Below, one piece after another: positions 9,460-18,254 of a DNA stretch of 64,000 nucleotides. A program made the position numbers and the translations under genes. Position 1 is the first letter of the stretch; every line of letters starts with the position of its first letter. Under the pieces are notes generated by a model, which was given only the letters and a program-made list of their open reading frames with translations, made no database searches and was not told the DNA's origin. This DNA comes from Geodermatophilus sp. DSM 44513 (lineage in GTDB: Bacteria > Actinomycetota > Actinomycetes > Mycobacteriales > Geodermatophilaceae): positions 992,001 to 1,056,000 of the forward strand of contig NZ_CP135963.1 of the NCBI RefSeq assembly GCF_032460525.1, given 5' to 3'.

Positions 9460-9911
9460 CGCGCGGGACGGCGCCGGGCCTGCAGCAGCAGCGCCGCGCC
9501 GGCGCCCAGCAGGAGCACGCCGCTGCCGATCCACGCGACGTCGTAGCCGGTGAGGTCCACCCCGTAGCGGACCTGGTGCACCCGCAGCACCTTGTGGTCG
9601 ACCACGCCGTCGAACAGCTGGAAGCTCCCGGCACCGAGCAGCACCAGTGCCCACCACCGGCCGGCGTCGAACGCGCCGCGGCGGCGCAGGTCGGCCAGCA
9701 GCGCGAGCCCGGCCACGACGGCCGACAGCGTGGCCGCGTGCAGCAGGCCGTCGGAGACCAGCCCGACGGTGCCACCGGCACGGTCGTAGAACATGTGCCA
9801 GGCCAGCAGCTGGTGGAACACGATCTCGTCGACCGAGCCCATCAGCCCGGCGCCGACCAGCAGCCCCGAGGTCGCCAGTCGCCGTCCGGACTCGGGAGGG
9901 GCGCCGCGCAC
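9456..9911 (-). CDS. DUF2243 membrane protein
   Basis: A 151-residue membrane protein with four predicted helices and the DUF2243 landmarks GSVDEIVFHQLLAWHHM-like (here FHQLLAWHMF) and LFDGVVDHKVLRVHQVR. The conserved His and Asp residues face the membrane interface and could bind metal or haem. That is inference. The first member of a two- or three-gene minus-strand operon with the CtaG-like gene. The start is taken as GTG 9911. Longer in-frame versions would add an Arg-rich tail. Confidence 0.75.
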   Translation of the reverse strand: MRGAPPESGRRLATSGLLVGAGLMGSVDEIVFHQLLAWHMFYDRAGGTVGLVSDGLLHAATLSAVVAGLALLADLRRRGAFDAGRWWALVLLGAGSFQLFDGVVDHKVLRVHQVRYGVDLTGYDVAWIGSGVLLLGAGAALLLQARRRPAR

Positions 9912-9978
9912 CGTCCGGCGGTGCCCGGTGCGGCAGCCGGGAAACGCCGGGGCAGGATGACGCCGTGCGAGGGCAGCG

Positions 9979-10878
9979 GTGAGCCGGCGGGGCTGGGCCC
10001 TGTTCCTCACGATGTCGGTCGTCTGGGGCGTCCCCTACCTGTTGATCAAGGTCGCGGTCGAGGACCTCTCCCCGGTCGTCGTCGTCTTCGGCCGGTGCCT
10101 GCTCGGCGCGGCGCTGCTGCTGCCCTGGACCGTCGCGCGCGGCCGGCTGCGTCCCGCGCTGCGGCGCTGGCGGCCGCTGCTGGCCTTCACCGTGCTGGAG
10201 ATGACCGGCCCCTGGCTGCTGATCGCCTACGCCGAGCAGACCCTGTCCAGCTCGCTCACCGGCCTGCTGATCGCCGCCGTGCCGTTCGCGGCGGCGCTGG
10301 CCGCCCGGCTGAGCGGCGACGGGGAGCGGCTGGGCCCGGTCCGGCTGCTCGGCATGGGCCTGGGCGTGGCCGGCATCGCCGTGCTGCTCGGCCTGGACGT
10401 GGAGGCGGTCGCGCCGCTGCCGCTGCTGGCCATGGCGCTGGTCGTCGTCGGGTACGCCACCGCGCCGCTGATCGTCACCCGGTCGCTGCCCGACGTGTCC
10501 GGGGTGGCCGCCAGCGCGGTCGCCCTGACGGTCACCACGGTGGTCTACGCGCCGTTCGCCGTCCCGCGGCTGGGGCAGGTGGCGCGGGCGCCGTCGGACG
10601 CGCTGCTGGCCGTGCTGGTCCTCGGGGTCGTGTGCACGGCGCTGGCCCTGGCGGTGTTCTTCGCGCTCATCCGCGAGGTCGGCCCGCAGCGGGCGCTGGT
10701 CATCACCTTCCTCAACCCCGGGGTCGCCGTCCTGCTCGGCGTCCTGGTGCTCGACGAGCCGCTCACCCTGGGGCTCGCCGTCGGCCTGCCGGTCGTCGTG
10801 CTCGGTTGCGTGCTGGCCACCCGCCGCAGCCCGGCGCGGCGCGCCCGTGCCGAGGACGTCGACGTCGCCGTGCCCTGA
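9979..10878 (+). CDS. EamA/DMT family transporter
   Basis: A 299-residue drug/metabolite transporter with ten hydrophobic helices in two EamA repeats. The first opens with GWALFLTMSVVWGVPYLLIK and the second begins near residue 150. Such proteins export amino acids, purines or drugs, and no substrate can be assigned. The GTG follows GAGGG at six bases. It is divergent from DUF2243, and the tag gene has its own promoter just downstream. Confidence 0.85.
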   Translation: MSRRGWALFLTMSVVWGVPYLLIKVAVEDLSPVVVVFGRCLLGAALLLPWTVARGRLRPALRRWRPLLAFTVLEMTGPWLLIAYAEQTLSSSLTGLLIAAVPFAAALAARLSGDGERLGPVRLLGMGLGVAGIAVLLGLDVEAVAPLPLLAMALVVVGYATAPLIVTRSLPDVSGVAASAVALTVTTVVYAPFAVPRLGQVARAPSDALLAVLVLGVVCTALALAVFFALIREVGPQRALVITFLNPGVAVLLGVLVLDEPLTLGLAVGLPVVVLGCVLATRRSPARRARAEDVDVAVP

Positions 10879-10896
10879 ACCGTCGGCCCGCGGCGC

Positions 10897-10902
10897 TAGC
10901 GT
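10897..10902 (+). promoter_or_regulatory. leaderless -10 of tag
   Basis: TAGCGT seven bases before the GTG at 10910. Confidence 0.55.
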
Positions 10903-10909
10903 CCCGGCC

Positions 10910-11464
10910 GTGGACGCCGAGCCGACCCGCTGCGCCTGGGCGGACAGCACCCCGGACTACCGGGCCTACCACGACGAGGAGTGGGGCACGCCGCTGCACG
11001 GCGACGACGCCCTGTTCGAGCGGCTCTGCCTCGAGGCCTTCCAGTCCGGGCTGTCCTGGCTGACCATCCTGCGCAAGCGCCCGGCGTTCCGCGCCGCCTT
11101 CGCCGGGTTCTCGATCGACGCGGTGGCCGGGTTCACCGCCGAGGACGAGGCGCGGCTGCTCGCCGACGCCGGCATCGTCCGCAACCGCGCCAAGGTCGCC
11201 GCCGCGATCGGCAACGCCCGCGCGGCACAGCGGGTGCCGGAGGGGCTGTCCGCGCTGCTGTGGTCGTTCGCGCCGACGGGGCACCGGCCCCGCCCGGCCA
11301 CCCTCGCCGACGTCCCGGCCACCAGCCCGGAGTCGACCGCGATGGCCCGCGAGCTCAAGCGCCGCGGGTTCGTCTTCGTCGGTCCCACGACCGCCTACGC
11401 GCTCATGCAGGCCACCGGCATGGTCGACGACCACGTGGCCTCGTGCTTCCGCGCGGCCGAGTGA
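10910..11464 (+). CDS. tag: DNA-3-methyladenine glycosylase I
   Basis: Base-excision repair enzyme that removes 3-methyladenine from alkylated DNA. The 184-residue protein carries the zinc-snap residues of the family: C8 and H21 at the N-terminus (RCAWADSTPDYRAYHDEEWG) and H175 with C179 at the C-terminus (DDHVASC). It also has the helix-hairpin-helix region LSWLTILRKRPAFR and the family block GFVFVGPTTAYALMQA. Start at GTG with a leaderless promoter. It is followed by the DUF3117 gene, the same pair as Rv1210-Rv1211 in M. tuberculosis. Confidence 0.93.
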   Translation: MDAEPTRCAWADSTPDYRAYHDEEWGTPLHGDDALFERLCLEAFQSGLSWLTILRKRPAFRAAFAGFSIDAVAGFTAEDEARLLADAGIVRNRAKVAAAIGNARAAQRVPEGLSALLWSFAPTGHRPRPATLADVPATSPESTAMARELKRRGFVFVGPTTAYALMQATGMVDDHVASCFRAAE

Positions 11465-11486
11465 CGCCGGAGCGGGTGGACCCGGG

Positions 11487-11515
11487 TTGGACCTGCGCCG
11501 GGGATACGGGATCAT
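11487..11515 (+). promoter_or_regulatory. candidate promoter of the DUF3117 gene
   Basis: TTGGAC and GATCAT separated by 17 bases, giving a leader of about 70 bases before the strong AAGGAGG site at 11590. Confidence 0.35.
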
Positions 11516-11589
11516 TGACCGGAGCTCACAGCTATCGACGACGCCGCGCCGCAGCCCACGGGCACGCGCGGCCGACGAAGGAGGCACGC

Positions 11590-11757
11590 ATGGCGGCCAT
11601 GAAGCCGCGCACTGGTGAAGGTCCCCTCGAGGTCACCAAGGAGGGGCGTGGCCTGGTCATGCGCGTGCCGCTCGAGGGCGGCGGTCGCCTGGTCGTCGAG
11701 CTGTCGCCCGACGAGGCGGCGGCGCTCTCGGAGGCACTGAAGGGCGCGACCAGCTGA
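11590..11757 (+). CDS. DUF3117 small conserved protein
   Basis: A 55-residue protein, MAAMKPRTGEGPLEVTKEGR at its start, almost invariant across actinomycetes and known only as DUF3117. It is predicted to be small, soluble and acidic-basic mixed, with one beta-rich core and a C-terminal helix (SPDEAAALSEALKG). It has one of the strongest Shine-Dalgarno sites in the window (AAGGAGG, five bases before the ATG), unlike its leaderless neighbours, which suggests high expression. A stable 17-bp hairpin follows it. The function is unknown. Confidence 0.9.
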   Translation: MAAMKPRTGEGPLEVTKEGRGLVMRVPLEGGGRLVVELSPDEAAALSEALKGATS

Positions 11758-11802
11758 ACACCGCAGCGAGCCTGCCCCCGGGCAGCCCCGCACAGCACGA
11801 CA

Positions 11803-11841
11803 CGGCCCCGGCCGCCGGCGACCTGCCGGCGACCGGGGCCG
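11803..11841 (+). terminator. 17-bp hairpin after DUF3117, abutting the aminopeptidase start
   Basis: Arms at 11803-11819 (CGGCCCCGGCCGCCGGC) and 11825-11841 are complementary at 16 of 17 positions around a five-base loop. There is no T-run, as is usual in high-GC actinomycetes. It ends only five bases before the assigned TTG start of the next gene, so it may also affect that gene's translation. Confidence 0.65.
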
Positions 11842-11846
11842 CGCCG

Positions 11847-13361
11847 TTGCCGCGGGTCGAGGTCCACACCACCCTCCCGGCCCTCGGCGAGGACGACGTC
11901 CTCGCCGTGCCCGTCGGCACCGGCGCGGCGCTGCCCGCCTGGGTGACCGGCCCGGGCGCACCGGTCGACGCCGGGCTGCTCGCCGCCGCCCTGGCCGACA
12001 CGGGCAACAGCGGCCGGCCCGGTACCGCCACCGACCTCCCGGTCCCCGGGCGCCGGCCGCGCAGCGTGGTGGCCGTCGGGGTCGGCGACGCGACGCTGCC
12101 GGACCTGCGCGGCTACGTGGCCGCGGCCGTCCGCCGTGCGCAGGCCCTCGCCGAACACGGCGCGCGCCGGCTGGTGCTGCCGGTGGACGACCCCGCCGCC
12201 CCCGCGGGCGCGGAGGAGGTGCGCCTGGCCGTCGAGGCCGCGTTGCTGGCCGGCTACCGGTTCCGGGACACCTCCACGCCGCACCCGCCGCGGCTGGGGA
12301 CGGTCACGGTCGTCGCCGCCGACGGCGCGGACCCGGCGGTCACCGCCGCCGCGCGCGCCGGCGAGGTGGCCGCCCGGGCGGTGGCCTGGGCGCGCGACCT
12401 GGTCAACACCCCGAGCAACACCAAGGACCCCGCCTGGCTGGCCGGGCAGGCCGTCGAGCGGCTGGCCGGGCTGGAGCACGTGACGGTGCGCGTCCTCGAC
12501 GTCGAGGACCTGCGCGCCGGGGGCTTCGGCGGCGTGCTCGCCGTCGGCGGCGGCTCGGCCTCCCCGCCGCGGGTGGTCGCGGCCTCCTACCGGCCCCCGG
12601 GCGCCGGGGCCGGGCACGCCGTGCTGGTCGGCAAGGGCATCACCTTCGACACCGGCGGCATCTCCATCAAGCCCACCGCCGGGATGCGGGAGATGAAGAC
12701 CGACATGGCCGGCGGTGCCGCCGTCCTCGCCGCCGTCGACGCCGCGGCCCGCCTCGGGCTGCCGGTCGCGGTCACCGCCGTCGTCCCGGCCGCGGAGAAC
12801 GCCGTCTCCGGCTCGGCCTACCGCCCGGCCGACGTGGTGCGCCACGTCGGCGGCCGCACGACCGAGGTGCTCAACACCGACGCCGAGGGCCGCATGGTGC
12901 TCGCCGACGGGCTGGCGTGGGCGCGCCTGGAGCTGGGCGCCACCGTGCTGGTCGACGTGGCCACGCTGACCGGCGCGATGAAGGTCGCGCTGGGCACGCG
13001 CACCGCCGGGCTGTACGCGACCACCGACGGGCTGGCCGACGCCCTGCGCACCGCCGCCGGGCACGCCGGCGAGGCGGTGTGGCGGATGCCGCTGGCCGAG
13101 GAGCACGCCGACCTCCTCGACAGCACGGTCGCCGACGCCAACAACGCCCCGGGCAACCCCGGGAGCACGACCGCCGCGCTGTTCCTGCGACCCTTCGCCG
13201 GCGACCTGCCGTGGGCGCACCTGGACGTCGCCGGCCCGGCGCGAGCCGGCAGCGACGACGCCGAGGTGGTCAAGGGCGGCACCGGCTTCGGCGCCCGGCT
13301 CCTGCTGCGCTGGCTGGAGGCCGGTGCGCCGGTCGACGCGCCGGTGGTGGTCGACCGGTGA
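11847..13361 (+). CDS. pepA: leucyl aminopeptidase (M17)
   Basis: Di-metal cytosolic exopeptidase that frees N-terminal residues from peptides. The C-terminal catalytic domain has GKGITFDTGG (metal-binding K263 and D268), KTDMAGG, and the family signature NTDAEGRM at about 343-350 with its metal-binding Asp and Glu. The N-terminal macro-like domain is intact, and 504 residues is the usual length. Start uncertain: there is no ATG or GTG at the N-terminus, only TTG 11847 directly after a strong hairpin, or CTG codons within and before the hairpin. The final codons overlap the next gene as GTGA. Confidence 0.88.
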   Translation: MPRVEVHTTLPALGEDDVLAVPVGTGAALPAWVTGPGAPVDAGLLAAALADTGNSGRPGTATDLPVPGRRPRSVVAVGVGDATLPDLRGYVAAAVRRAQALAEHGARRLVLPVDDPAAPAGAEEVRLAVEAALLAGYRFRDTSTPHPPRLGTVTVVAADGADPAVTAAARAGEVAARAVAWARDLVNTPSNTKDPAWLAGQAVERLAGLEHVTVRVLDVEDLRAGGFGGVLAVGGGSASPPRVVAASYRPPGAGAGHAVLVGKGITFDTGGISIKPTAGMREMKTDMAGGAAVLAAVDAAARLGLPVAVTAVVPAAENAVSGSAYRPADVVRHVGGRTTEVLNTDAEGRMVLADGLAWARLELGATVLVDVATLTGAMKVALGTRTAGLYATTDGLADALRTAAGHAGEAVWRMPLAEEHADLLDSTVADANNAPGNPGSTTAALFLRPFAGDLPWAHLDVAGPARAGSDDAEVVKGGTGFGARLLLRWLEAGAPVDAPVVVDR

Positions 13362-14788
13362 CCGACGCTGGCGTGGTCTTCCCGGCCGGTCCCGACGGGC
13401 GGCGCAGCACCGCGGCGCTGGGGCGGGCCGTGGTCGCCGACGCGCTGCGCCCGGTCGACCCGGCCGGCGCCGGGGCCGCCGAGCGGGAGACGAACTGGCG
13501 GGCCGGCTACCTGACGCACGTCCGCCGGCTGGTGGAGGCCGGGCTGCCCTCCCGCCGCGCCGCGCTGACCATCGCCGACGCGGGCCTCACCTCGCTGCAC
13601 CGGCGGCTGCGGGTCGCCGGTCCGGACGGCGCCGAGACCCCGCTGGGCGAGCTGGCCGGGGCCCCCGCCGGCCGGGCCCTGGCCACGGCGGAGGTCCGCG
13701 GCACCGCCGAGCCCGAGCGGGAGCTGTCGCTGCCCTTCCGCGGCGAGCGGCTGCGCGGCGACGCCCTGCTGCGCCGGTTGGACGACTGGGTGGAGCGGGG
13801 GATCGCGGAGCCCTCGGCGGCCGAGGCGGTGCGCACCGTCGCCGCGCACCCGGAGTGGCTGGCCCTGCCGGACACCACGGTCGTCGTGCTCGGCGCCGGC
13901 GCGGAGATGGGACCACTGACCGCGCTGCTGCGCTGGGGCGCCCGGGTGGCCGGGGTCGACCTGCCCTCCCCGCCGCTGTGGGAGCGGGTGCTGGGCACCG
14001 CCCGCCGGGGGGCCGGCACGCTGCTGCACCCCGGCGGGGGAGCGGACCTGGTCACCGAGGTGCCCGCCGTCGCCGACTGGGTCGCCGGACTGCCCGGGCG
14101 CCTCGTGCTCGGCGACTACGTCTACGCCGACGGCGCCACCAACGTCCGGGTGTCGGCGGCCGTCGACGCGCTCACCGTACGGCTGGCCGCGGCCCGTGCG
14201 GACCTCGCCCTGGCCTTCCTCGCCACCCCGACCGACGTCTTCGCCGTCCCCGCGGACGCCGTCGAGCAGTCGGTGCGGGCCTACGCCGGGCGGTCACGGC
14301 CGGGCAAGCTGCTGGGCCGGCCGTTGCGCACGCTGTCGGCCGGGCGGCTGCTGCAGCGCGCCTACCTGCCCGGCAGCGACCCGGGCATCGCCGACAGCCT
14401 GGTGCCCCAGCAGGGCCCGAACTACGCGCTGGCCAAGCGCCTGCAGCGGTGGCGGGCCACCGTCGCCCGGGCGGCCGGGACCACCGTGTCGATGAACGTC
14501 GCGCCGCCGACCCGCACCCGCTCGGTGGTGCGCAACCGCGCGCTGGCCGCGGCCTACGCCGGCGCCCACCGGTTCGGCGTCGAGGTGTTCGACCCGGCGA
14601 CGTCCAACGTGCTCATGGCCGCGCTGCTGGTGCACGACCTGCACACCGGTGGGGGGCCGGTGCACGAGCACCCGTGGCAGGACGAGGCGTACGCCGCGGT
14701 GCACGGCGGGCTGTGGCGGACGGCCTACGCCCCGCGCAGCGCGCTCGGCCTGGCCGCCGTGCTCGGCTACGGCGCCGCCCGCAGCTGA
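13358..14788 (+). CDS. unknown protein with a Rossmann-like nucleotide-binding motif
   Basis: A 476-residue soluble protein I cannot name. It has an N-terminal helical region with WRAGYLTHVRRLVEAGLPSR (about 47-66). A probable dinucleotide-binding stretch follows at about residues 170-195 (TTVVVLGAGAEMGPL, then an acidic turn in VAGVDLP). A C-terminal region holds conserved-looking MNVAPPTRTRSVVRN and FGVEVFDPATSNVLMAALLVHDL. The stop-start GTGA overlap with leucyl aminopeptidase implies co-translation. No signal peptide or membrane helix. Possible roles are an oxidoreductase or a NAD-dependent ligase-like enzyme, but nothing visible decides this. Confidence 0.6.
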   Translation: MTDAGVVFPAGPDGRRSTAALGRAVVADALRPVDPAGAGAAERETNWRAGYLTHVRRLVEAGLPSRRAALTIADAGLTSLHRRLRVAGPDGAETPLGELAGAPAGRALATAEVRGTAEPERELSLPFRGERLRGDALLRRLDDWVERGIAEPSAAEAVRTVAAHPEWLALPDTTVVVLGAGAEMGPLTALLRWGARVAGVDLPSPPLWERVLGTARRGAGTLLHPGGGADLVTEVPAVADWVAGLPGRLVLGDYVYADGATNVRVSAAVDALTVRLAAARADLALAFLATPTDVFAVPADAVEQSVRAYAGRSRPGKLLGRPLRTLSAGRLLQRAYLPGSDPGIADSLVPQQGPNYALAKRLQRWRATVARAAGTTVSMNVAPPTRTRSVVRNRALAAAYAGAHRFGVEVFDPATSNVLMAALLVHDLHTGGGPVHEHPWQDEAYAAVHGGLWRTAYAPRSALGLAAVLGYGAARS

Positions 14789-14859
14789 GGAAGGCCCCCG
14801 GTGCCCCCCGTCACTCGCACGCTCGCGCCGGGGCCCTGCACGGGGGCCGTTCCAGCCCC
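14789..14859. repeat. family A intergenic hairpin repeat, copy 2
   Basis: Fills the gap between two convergent genes. Arms are GGCCCCCGGTGC (14793-14804) and GCACGGGGGCC (14838-14848), a stem sequence different from copy 1 but still complementary. The inner part has the family core CACTCGCACGCTCGCG, and GTTCCAGC follows the right arm. Confidence 0.7.
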
Positions 14860-16365
14860 TCACTCGGCCGGGCCGACGAGGCCGGCGACGATCTGCGCCG
14901 ACAGCGCCACCAGCGGCAGCCCGCCGCCGGGGTGCGACGAGCCGCCGACGAGGAACAGGCCGGGCACCGGGGAGGCGTTGGCCGGGCGCAGGAAGGCCGC
15001 GCGGGCGCCGTTGCTCGACGTCCCGTAGATCGACCCGCCGACGCTGCGGGTGCCGCGCTCCAGGTCGGCCGGGGTGCGCGTCGAGCACCAGCGCACCCGG
15101 TCGCGGACGTCGAGGCCGCGGCGGGCCATCACCTCGAGCACCCGCTGCGCGTACCGGTCGGCCAGCCCCGGGGCGTCCCAGTCCACGCCGCCGCGGGGGT
15201 CGTGGCGGGGCGCGTTGACCAGCACGAACCACGACTCGCTGTCCTCGTCCGGCCGGGTCGCCGGGTCGTCGGGCGCGCTGACGTAGACGGTCGGGTCGTC
15301 GACCGGCCGGGGCGCCCCGCGGTGCCGGCCGACGCCGAACACCGCGTCGAACTCCGCGTCGTAGTCCTCGGGGAACAGCACGGTGTGGTGCGCCAGCCCG
15401 GGCGTCCGCCCGCGCAGCGCCAGCAGCAGCACGAACCCCGACAGCGACGGCGTGCCGCGGCCCAGGTCGCGGCGCACCCGCCGGGTCGACCGCGACGGCG
15501 GCACCAGGTCGGCGTAGACCGCGGCGGCGTCCGCGCCGGAGACCACGACGTCGGCGCGCACCACCTCACCGCCGGCCAGCCGCACCCCGGCCGCGCGGCC
15601 GCCCTCCACCAGCACCCGCTCCACGGCGCACCCCGTGCGCACGACCGCGCCGCGCTCGACCGCCCGCTGCGCGACCGCCTCGCCCAGCCGGCGCAGCCCG
15701 CCGCGCACGTACCAGGAGCCGAAGGCCTGCTCCACGTACGGCACCGTCGCCAGCACCGCCGGCGCCCGCCGCGGGTCGGAGCCGGAGTAGGTGGCGTAGC
15801 GGTCCAGCAGCGTGCGCAGCCGCGGGTCGCGCAGGTACGCCGTCCCCAGGCCGCGCAGCGTGCGCCACGGCGCCACCGTGGCGACGTCGGCCCGGCTGCG
15901 GGCCAGCCGGGCCAGCGTGGCCGCCCCGGCCAGCGGCGAGCGCAGGAACGGCTGCTCGGTGACCCGCCACATCTCGGCGGCCCGGGCCATGAGCGCCGCC
16001 CACTGCGCGCCGCTGCCGGCGCCGAGCGCGGCGTCCAGCGCGGCCGGGACCGCGGCGGCCTCGCCGGGCACGGACAGTCCGGCGCCGTCGGCGAACCGGT
16101 AGGCGACGGCGGGGTCCAGGCGCACCAGGTCCACGGCGTCCTCCAGCGGGCCACCGGTGGCCGCGAACAGGTCCCGGTACAGCTGCGGGAGGGTCACCAG
16201 GCTCGGGCCGGTGTCGAAGCCGTGCCCGTCGCGGGCATACCAGCCCAGCTTGCCGCCGATCTCGGGGGCCTGCTCCAGCACGGTCACCGCGTGGCCGAGC
16301 GCGGCCAGCCGGGCCGCCGCCGCGAGACCGCCGAGGCCGGCGCCGACCACCGCCACCCGAGCCAC
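14860..16365 (-). CDS. carotenoid/phytoene desaturase family FAD oxidoreductase
   Basis: A 501-residue FAD-dependent desaturase or isomerase of the CrtI family. It has an N-terminal dinucleotide-binding motif VVGAGLGGLAAAARLAALG (about 5-23), the adjacent EIGGKLGWY substrate-domain start, SESWFVLVNAPRHDP in the middle, and the C-terminal carotenoid-desaturase signature GGSSHPGGGLPLV. CrtI enzymes introduce double bonds into phytoene or diapophytoene. CrtD- or CrtN-like specificity cannot be separated from sequence alone. No other carotenoid gene is nearby, so this is a solitary gene. The GTG start has TACCGT six bases upstream (leaderless). Confidence 0.85.
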   Translation of the reverse strand: MARVAVVGAGLGGLAAAARLAALGHAVTVLEQAPEIGGKLGWYARDGHGFDTGPSLVTLPQLYRDLFAATGGPLEDAVDLVRLDPAVAYRFADGAGLSVPGEAAAVPAALDAALGAGSGAQWAALMARAAEMWRVTEQPFLRSPLAGAATLARLARSRADVATVAPWRTLRGLGTAYLRDPRLRTLLDRYATYSGSDPRRAPAVLATVPYVEQAFGSWYVRGGLRRLGEAVAQRAVERGAVVRTGCAVERVLVEGGRAAGVRLAGGEVVRADVVVSGADAAAVYADLVPPSRSTRRVRRDLGRGTPSLSGFVLLLALRGRTPGLAHHTVLFPEDYDAEFDAVFGVGRHRGAPRPVDDPTVYVSAPDDPATRPDEDSESWFVLVNAPRHDPRGGVDWDAPGLADRYAQRVLEVMARRGLDVRDRVRWCSTRTPADLERGTRSVGGSIYGTSSNGARAAFLRPANASPVPGLFLVGGSSHPGGGLPLVALSAQIVAGLVGPAE

Positions 16366-16371
16366 GCCGCC

Positions 16372-16377
16372 ACGGTA
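16372..16377 (-). promoter_or_regulatory. leaderless -10 of carotenoid desaturase gene
   Basis: TACCGT on the minus strand, six bases before the GTG at 16365. Confidence 0.5.
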
Positions 16378-16441
16378 ACCGGGCGCAGGCGGGCGACCGT
16401 CCGGTGCCCGGGCGGCTGACCGCCGTCTGCCCCGGGACCGG

Positions 16442-18160
16442 TCAGCCGGGCGGGTCGCCTCGACGCGGCCGTCCCCGGGCACCGCTCCCCGCGGGGACGG
16501 CGAGGGCGAGGACGGCGAGGTCGTCGGCCTGGAACCGCGATCCCCGGAGCTGTTGCTCGACCGCTGCGGTGACCGCCTCGACGGTCTCCTCGGCCCCCCG
16601 CGGGGCCCCGGCGAGCACCTGCCGCAACCCCTCCTCGCCGAACTGCCGGCCGGCGTCGTCACGCGCCTCGGTGACCCCGTCGGTGTAGAGCACGAGCGTC
16701 GCGCCCGGCGACAGGTCCACCTCCACGACCGGCACGTCCAGGTCCGGGTCGATGCCCAGCGGGCGGCCCGGCGCGCCGACCTCCCGCGGGCCGCCCGGGC
16801 CGGTGAGCACCGGCAGCGGGTGGCCGGCGACACCGATGCCGGCGCGGACGCCGTCCGGGCCGGGGGTCAGCACCAGGCAGCAGGCGGTCACGAAGCGCAG
16901 GGGGCCGTCGGCCTGCGCGTGCAGCAGCGCCGCGTTCACCGCCCGCAGCACCTGCGCCGGGCCGGCGGTCGTCCCGCCCACGGGGCCGGCCGCGGCCCGC
17001 GCGGTGTGCCGGGTGAGCGCGGTGACGGCGGCGGCCTCGGCGCCGTCACCGCACACGTCCGCGATCAGCACCATCCACCGGCCATCGGACAGGGGCACGA
17101 CGTCGTAGGTGTCCCCGCCGACCAGCGCGGCACCCCCCCCGGGCCGGTAGCGGGCGGCCAGCTCGACGCCCGGGACGGCCGGCAGGTGGGAGGGCAGCAG
17201 GCTGCGCTGCAGGGTGTCGGCAAGCCGGCGCACCTCGGACTCGGCGCGCAGCCGGCCGAGGAACTGGCCGATCTGGCGGCCGGCGGAGGCCAGCACCTCC
17301 ACCAGCTCGGCCGGCACGGGCCGCTCCTCGCGGGAGAACAGCTCGCAGACCGCCAGCAGGTCGTCCCCGTGCAGCACCGGGAAGGCCACGCCGGTGCGGA
17401 TCCGGTCGCAGCGGGCCGCCTCACCGCGGAGGAAGCGGGGGTCGCTCCACAGGTCCTCCGCGACCACCGGGGCCCGCTGCGCCCAGGCCAGCCCGGGCAG
17501 CCCCTGGCCGCGGGCGAAGCGGTGCCCGCAGGACGCGACGTGCAGGGCGCCGGGAGTGGCGCCGGAGGAGACCCAGGTGGCCGCGTGCCGCAGCCGGCCG
17601 GTGTGCCCGTCGGGCTGCCACAGCGTGGCGGTGTCCCAGTCCAGCTCGGTGCACAGCGTGGGCAGCAGGTCGCGGAAGGCGACGTCGGCGTCAGCGGCCT
17701 CGGTGAGTGCGGTGGTGACCCGCTGGGTGGCCGCCAGGTAGCGGCTGACCATGAGCTGGCGCTCCAGCAGGACGGTGGTGCTGGCGTCGCGGAGGACGGC
17801 GACCACCAGCGCGTCGTCCGCAGCCGCGTCGGCCTGCATCAGCCGGGCCAGCGTCAGGTCGACGGTGACCTCGTGTCCGGCGGCGTGCAGCGCGGGCACC
17901 TGCGTGGTGGACCCGACCAGCCGGCCCTCGCCGGTGGCCCGGAACCGGGCGAAGCCGTTGCTGTGCGCGCCGTGGAAGCGGCGCGGCATGAGCACGGTCA
18001 GCGGTCGTCCGACCAGCTCCCCGGGGTCGTGCCCCAGCAGGGTGCTGACCGCCGGGTTGGCGTAGGCGATCCGGCCGTCGGCGTCGGCCACCACCACGGC
18101 GTCGGGGAGCGCGGCCAGCAGCGCCGGTGCGGCGAGGACCGCGTCGACCGTCGGCAGCAC
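16442..18160 (-). CDS. PAS-GAF-SpoIIE PP2C-type protein phosphatase
   Basis: A 572-residue signalling phosphatase. Order of domains: PAS at about 10-115 (LPDAVVVADADGRIAYANPAV), GAF at about 165-320, then a SpoIIE/RsbU PP2C domain. The phosphatase metal-site motifs are GGDTYDVVPL, ADVCGDGAEAAA and YTDGVTEARD. It probably dephosphorylates an anti-sigma-factor antagonist in response to ligand or redox cues sensed by PAS/GAF. No anti-sigma partner is adjacent. The start is taken at the GTG directly behind GGAGGAGG. A GTG 30 bases further upstream is possible. No membrane helix. Confidence 0.85.
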   Translation of the reverse strand: MLPTVDAVLAAPALLAALPDAVVVADADGRIAYANPAVSTLLGHDPGELVGRPLTVLMPRRFHGAHSNGFARFRATGEGRLVGSTTQVPALHAAGHEVTVDLTLARLMQADAAADDALVVAVLRDASTTVLLERQLMVSRYLAATQRVTTALTEAADADVAFRDLLPTLCTELDWDTATLWQPDGHTGRLRHAATWVSSGATPGALHVASCGHRFARGQGLPGLAWAQRAPVVAEDLWSDPRFLRGEAARCDRIRTGVAFPVLHGDDLLAVCELFSREERPVPAELVEVLASAGRQIGQFLGRLRAESEVRRLADTLQRSLLPSHLPAVPGVELAARYRPGGGAALVGGDTYDVVPLSDGRWMVLIADVCGDGAEAAAVTALTRHTARAAAGPVGGTTAGPAQVLRAVNAALLHAQADGPLRFVTACCLVLTPGPDGVRAGIGVAGHPLPVLTGPGGPREVGAPGRPLGIDPDLDVPVVEVDLSPGATLVLYTDGVTEARDDAGRQFGEEGLRQVLAGAPRGAEETVEAVTAAVEQQLRGSRFQADDLAVLALAVPAGSGARGRPRRGDPPG

Positions 18161-18254
18161 CACTCCTCCTCCGGGGACGTCTCCGGTCACGATCCCACAC
18201 GGGCAGTCAACGGCCGGGCACCGACAGTCGACGAGTCGCCATGTCGACACGTGG

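Noticed and set aside
9258..11063. A 601-codon plus-strand frame over ctaG, DUF2243 and the EamA gene
   Set aside because: Overlaps real genes in other frames and shows only low-complexity Gly/Arg/Ala composition.
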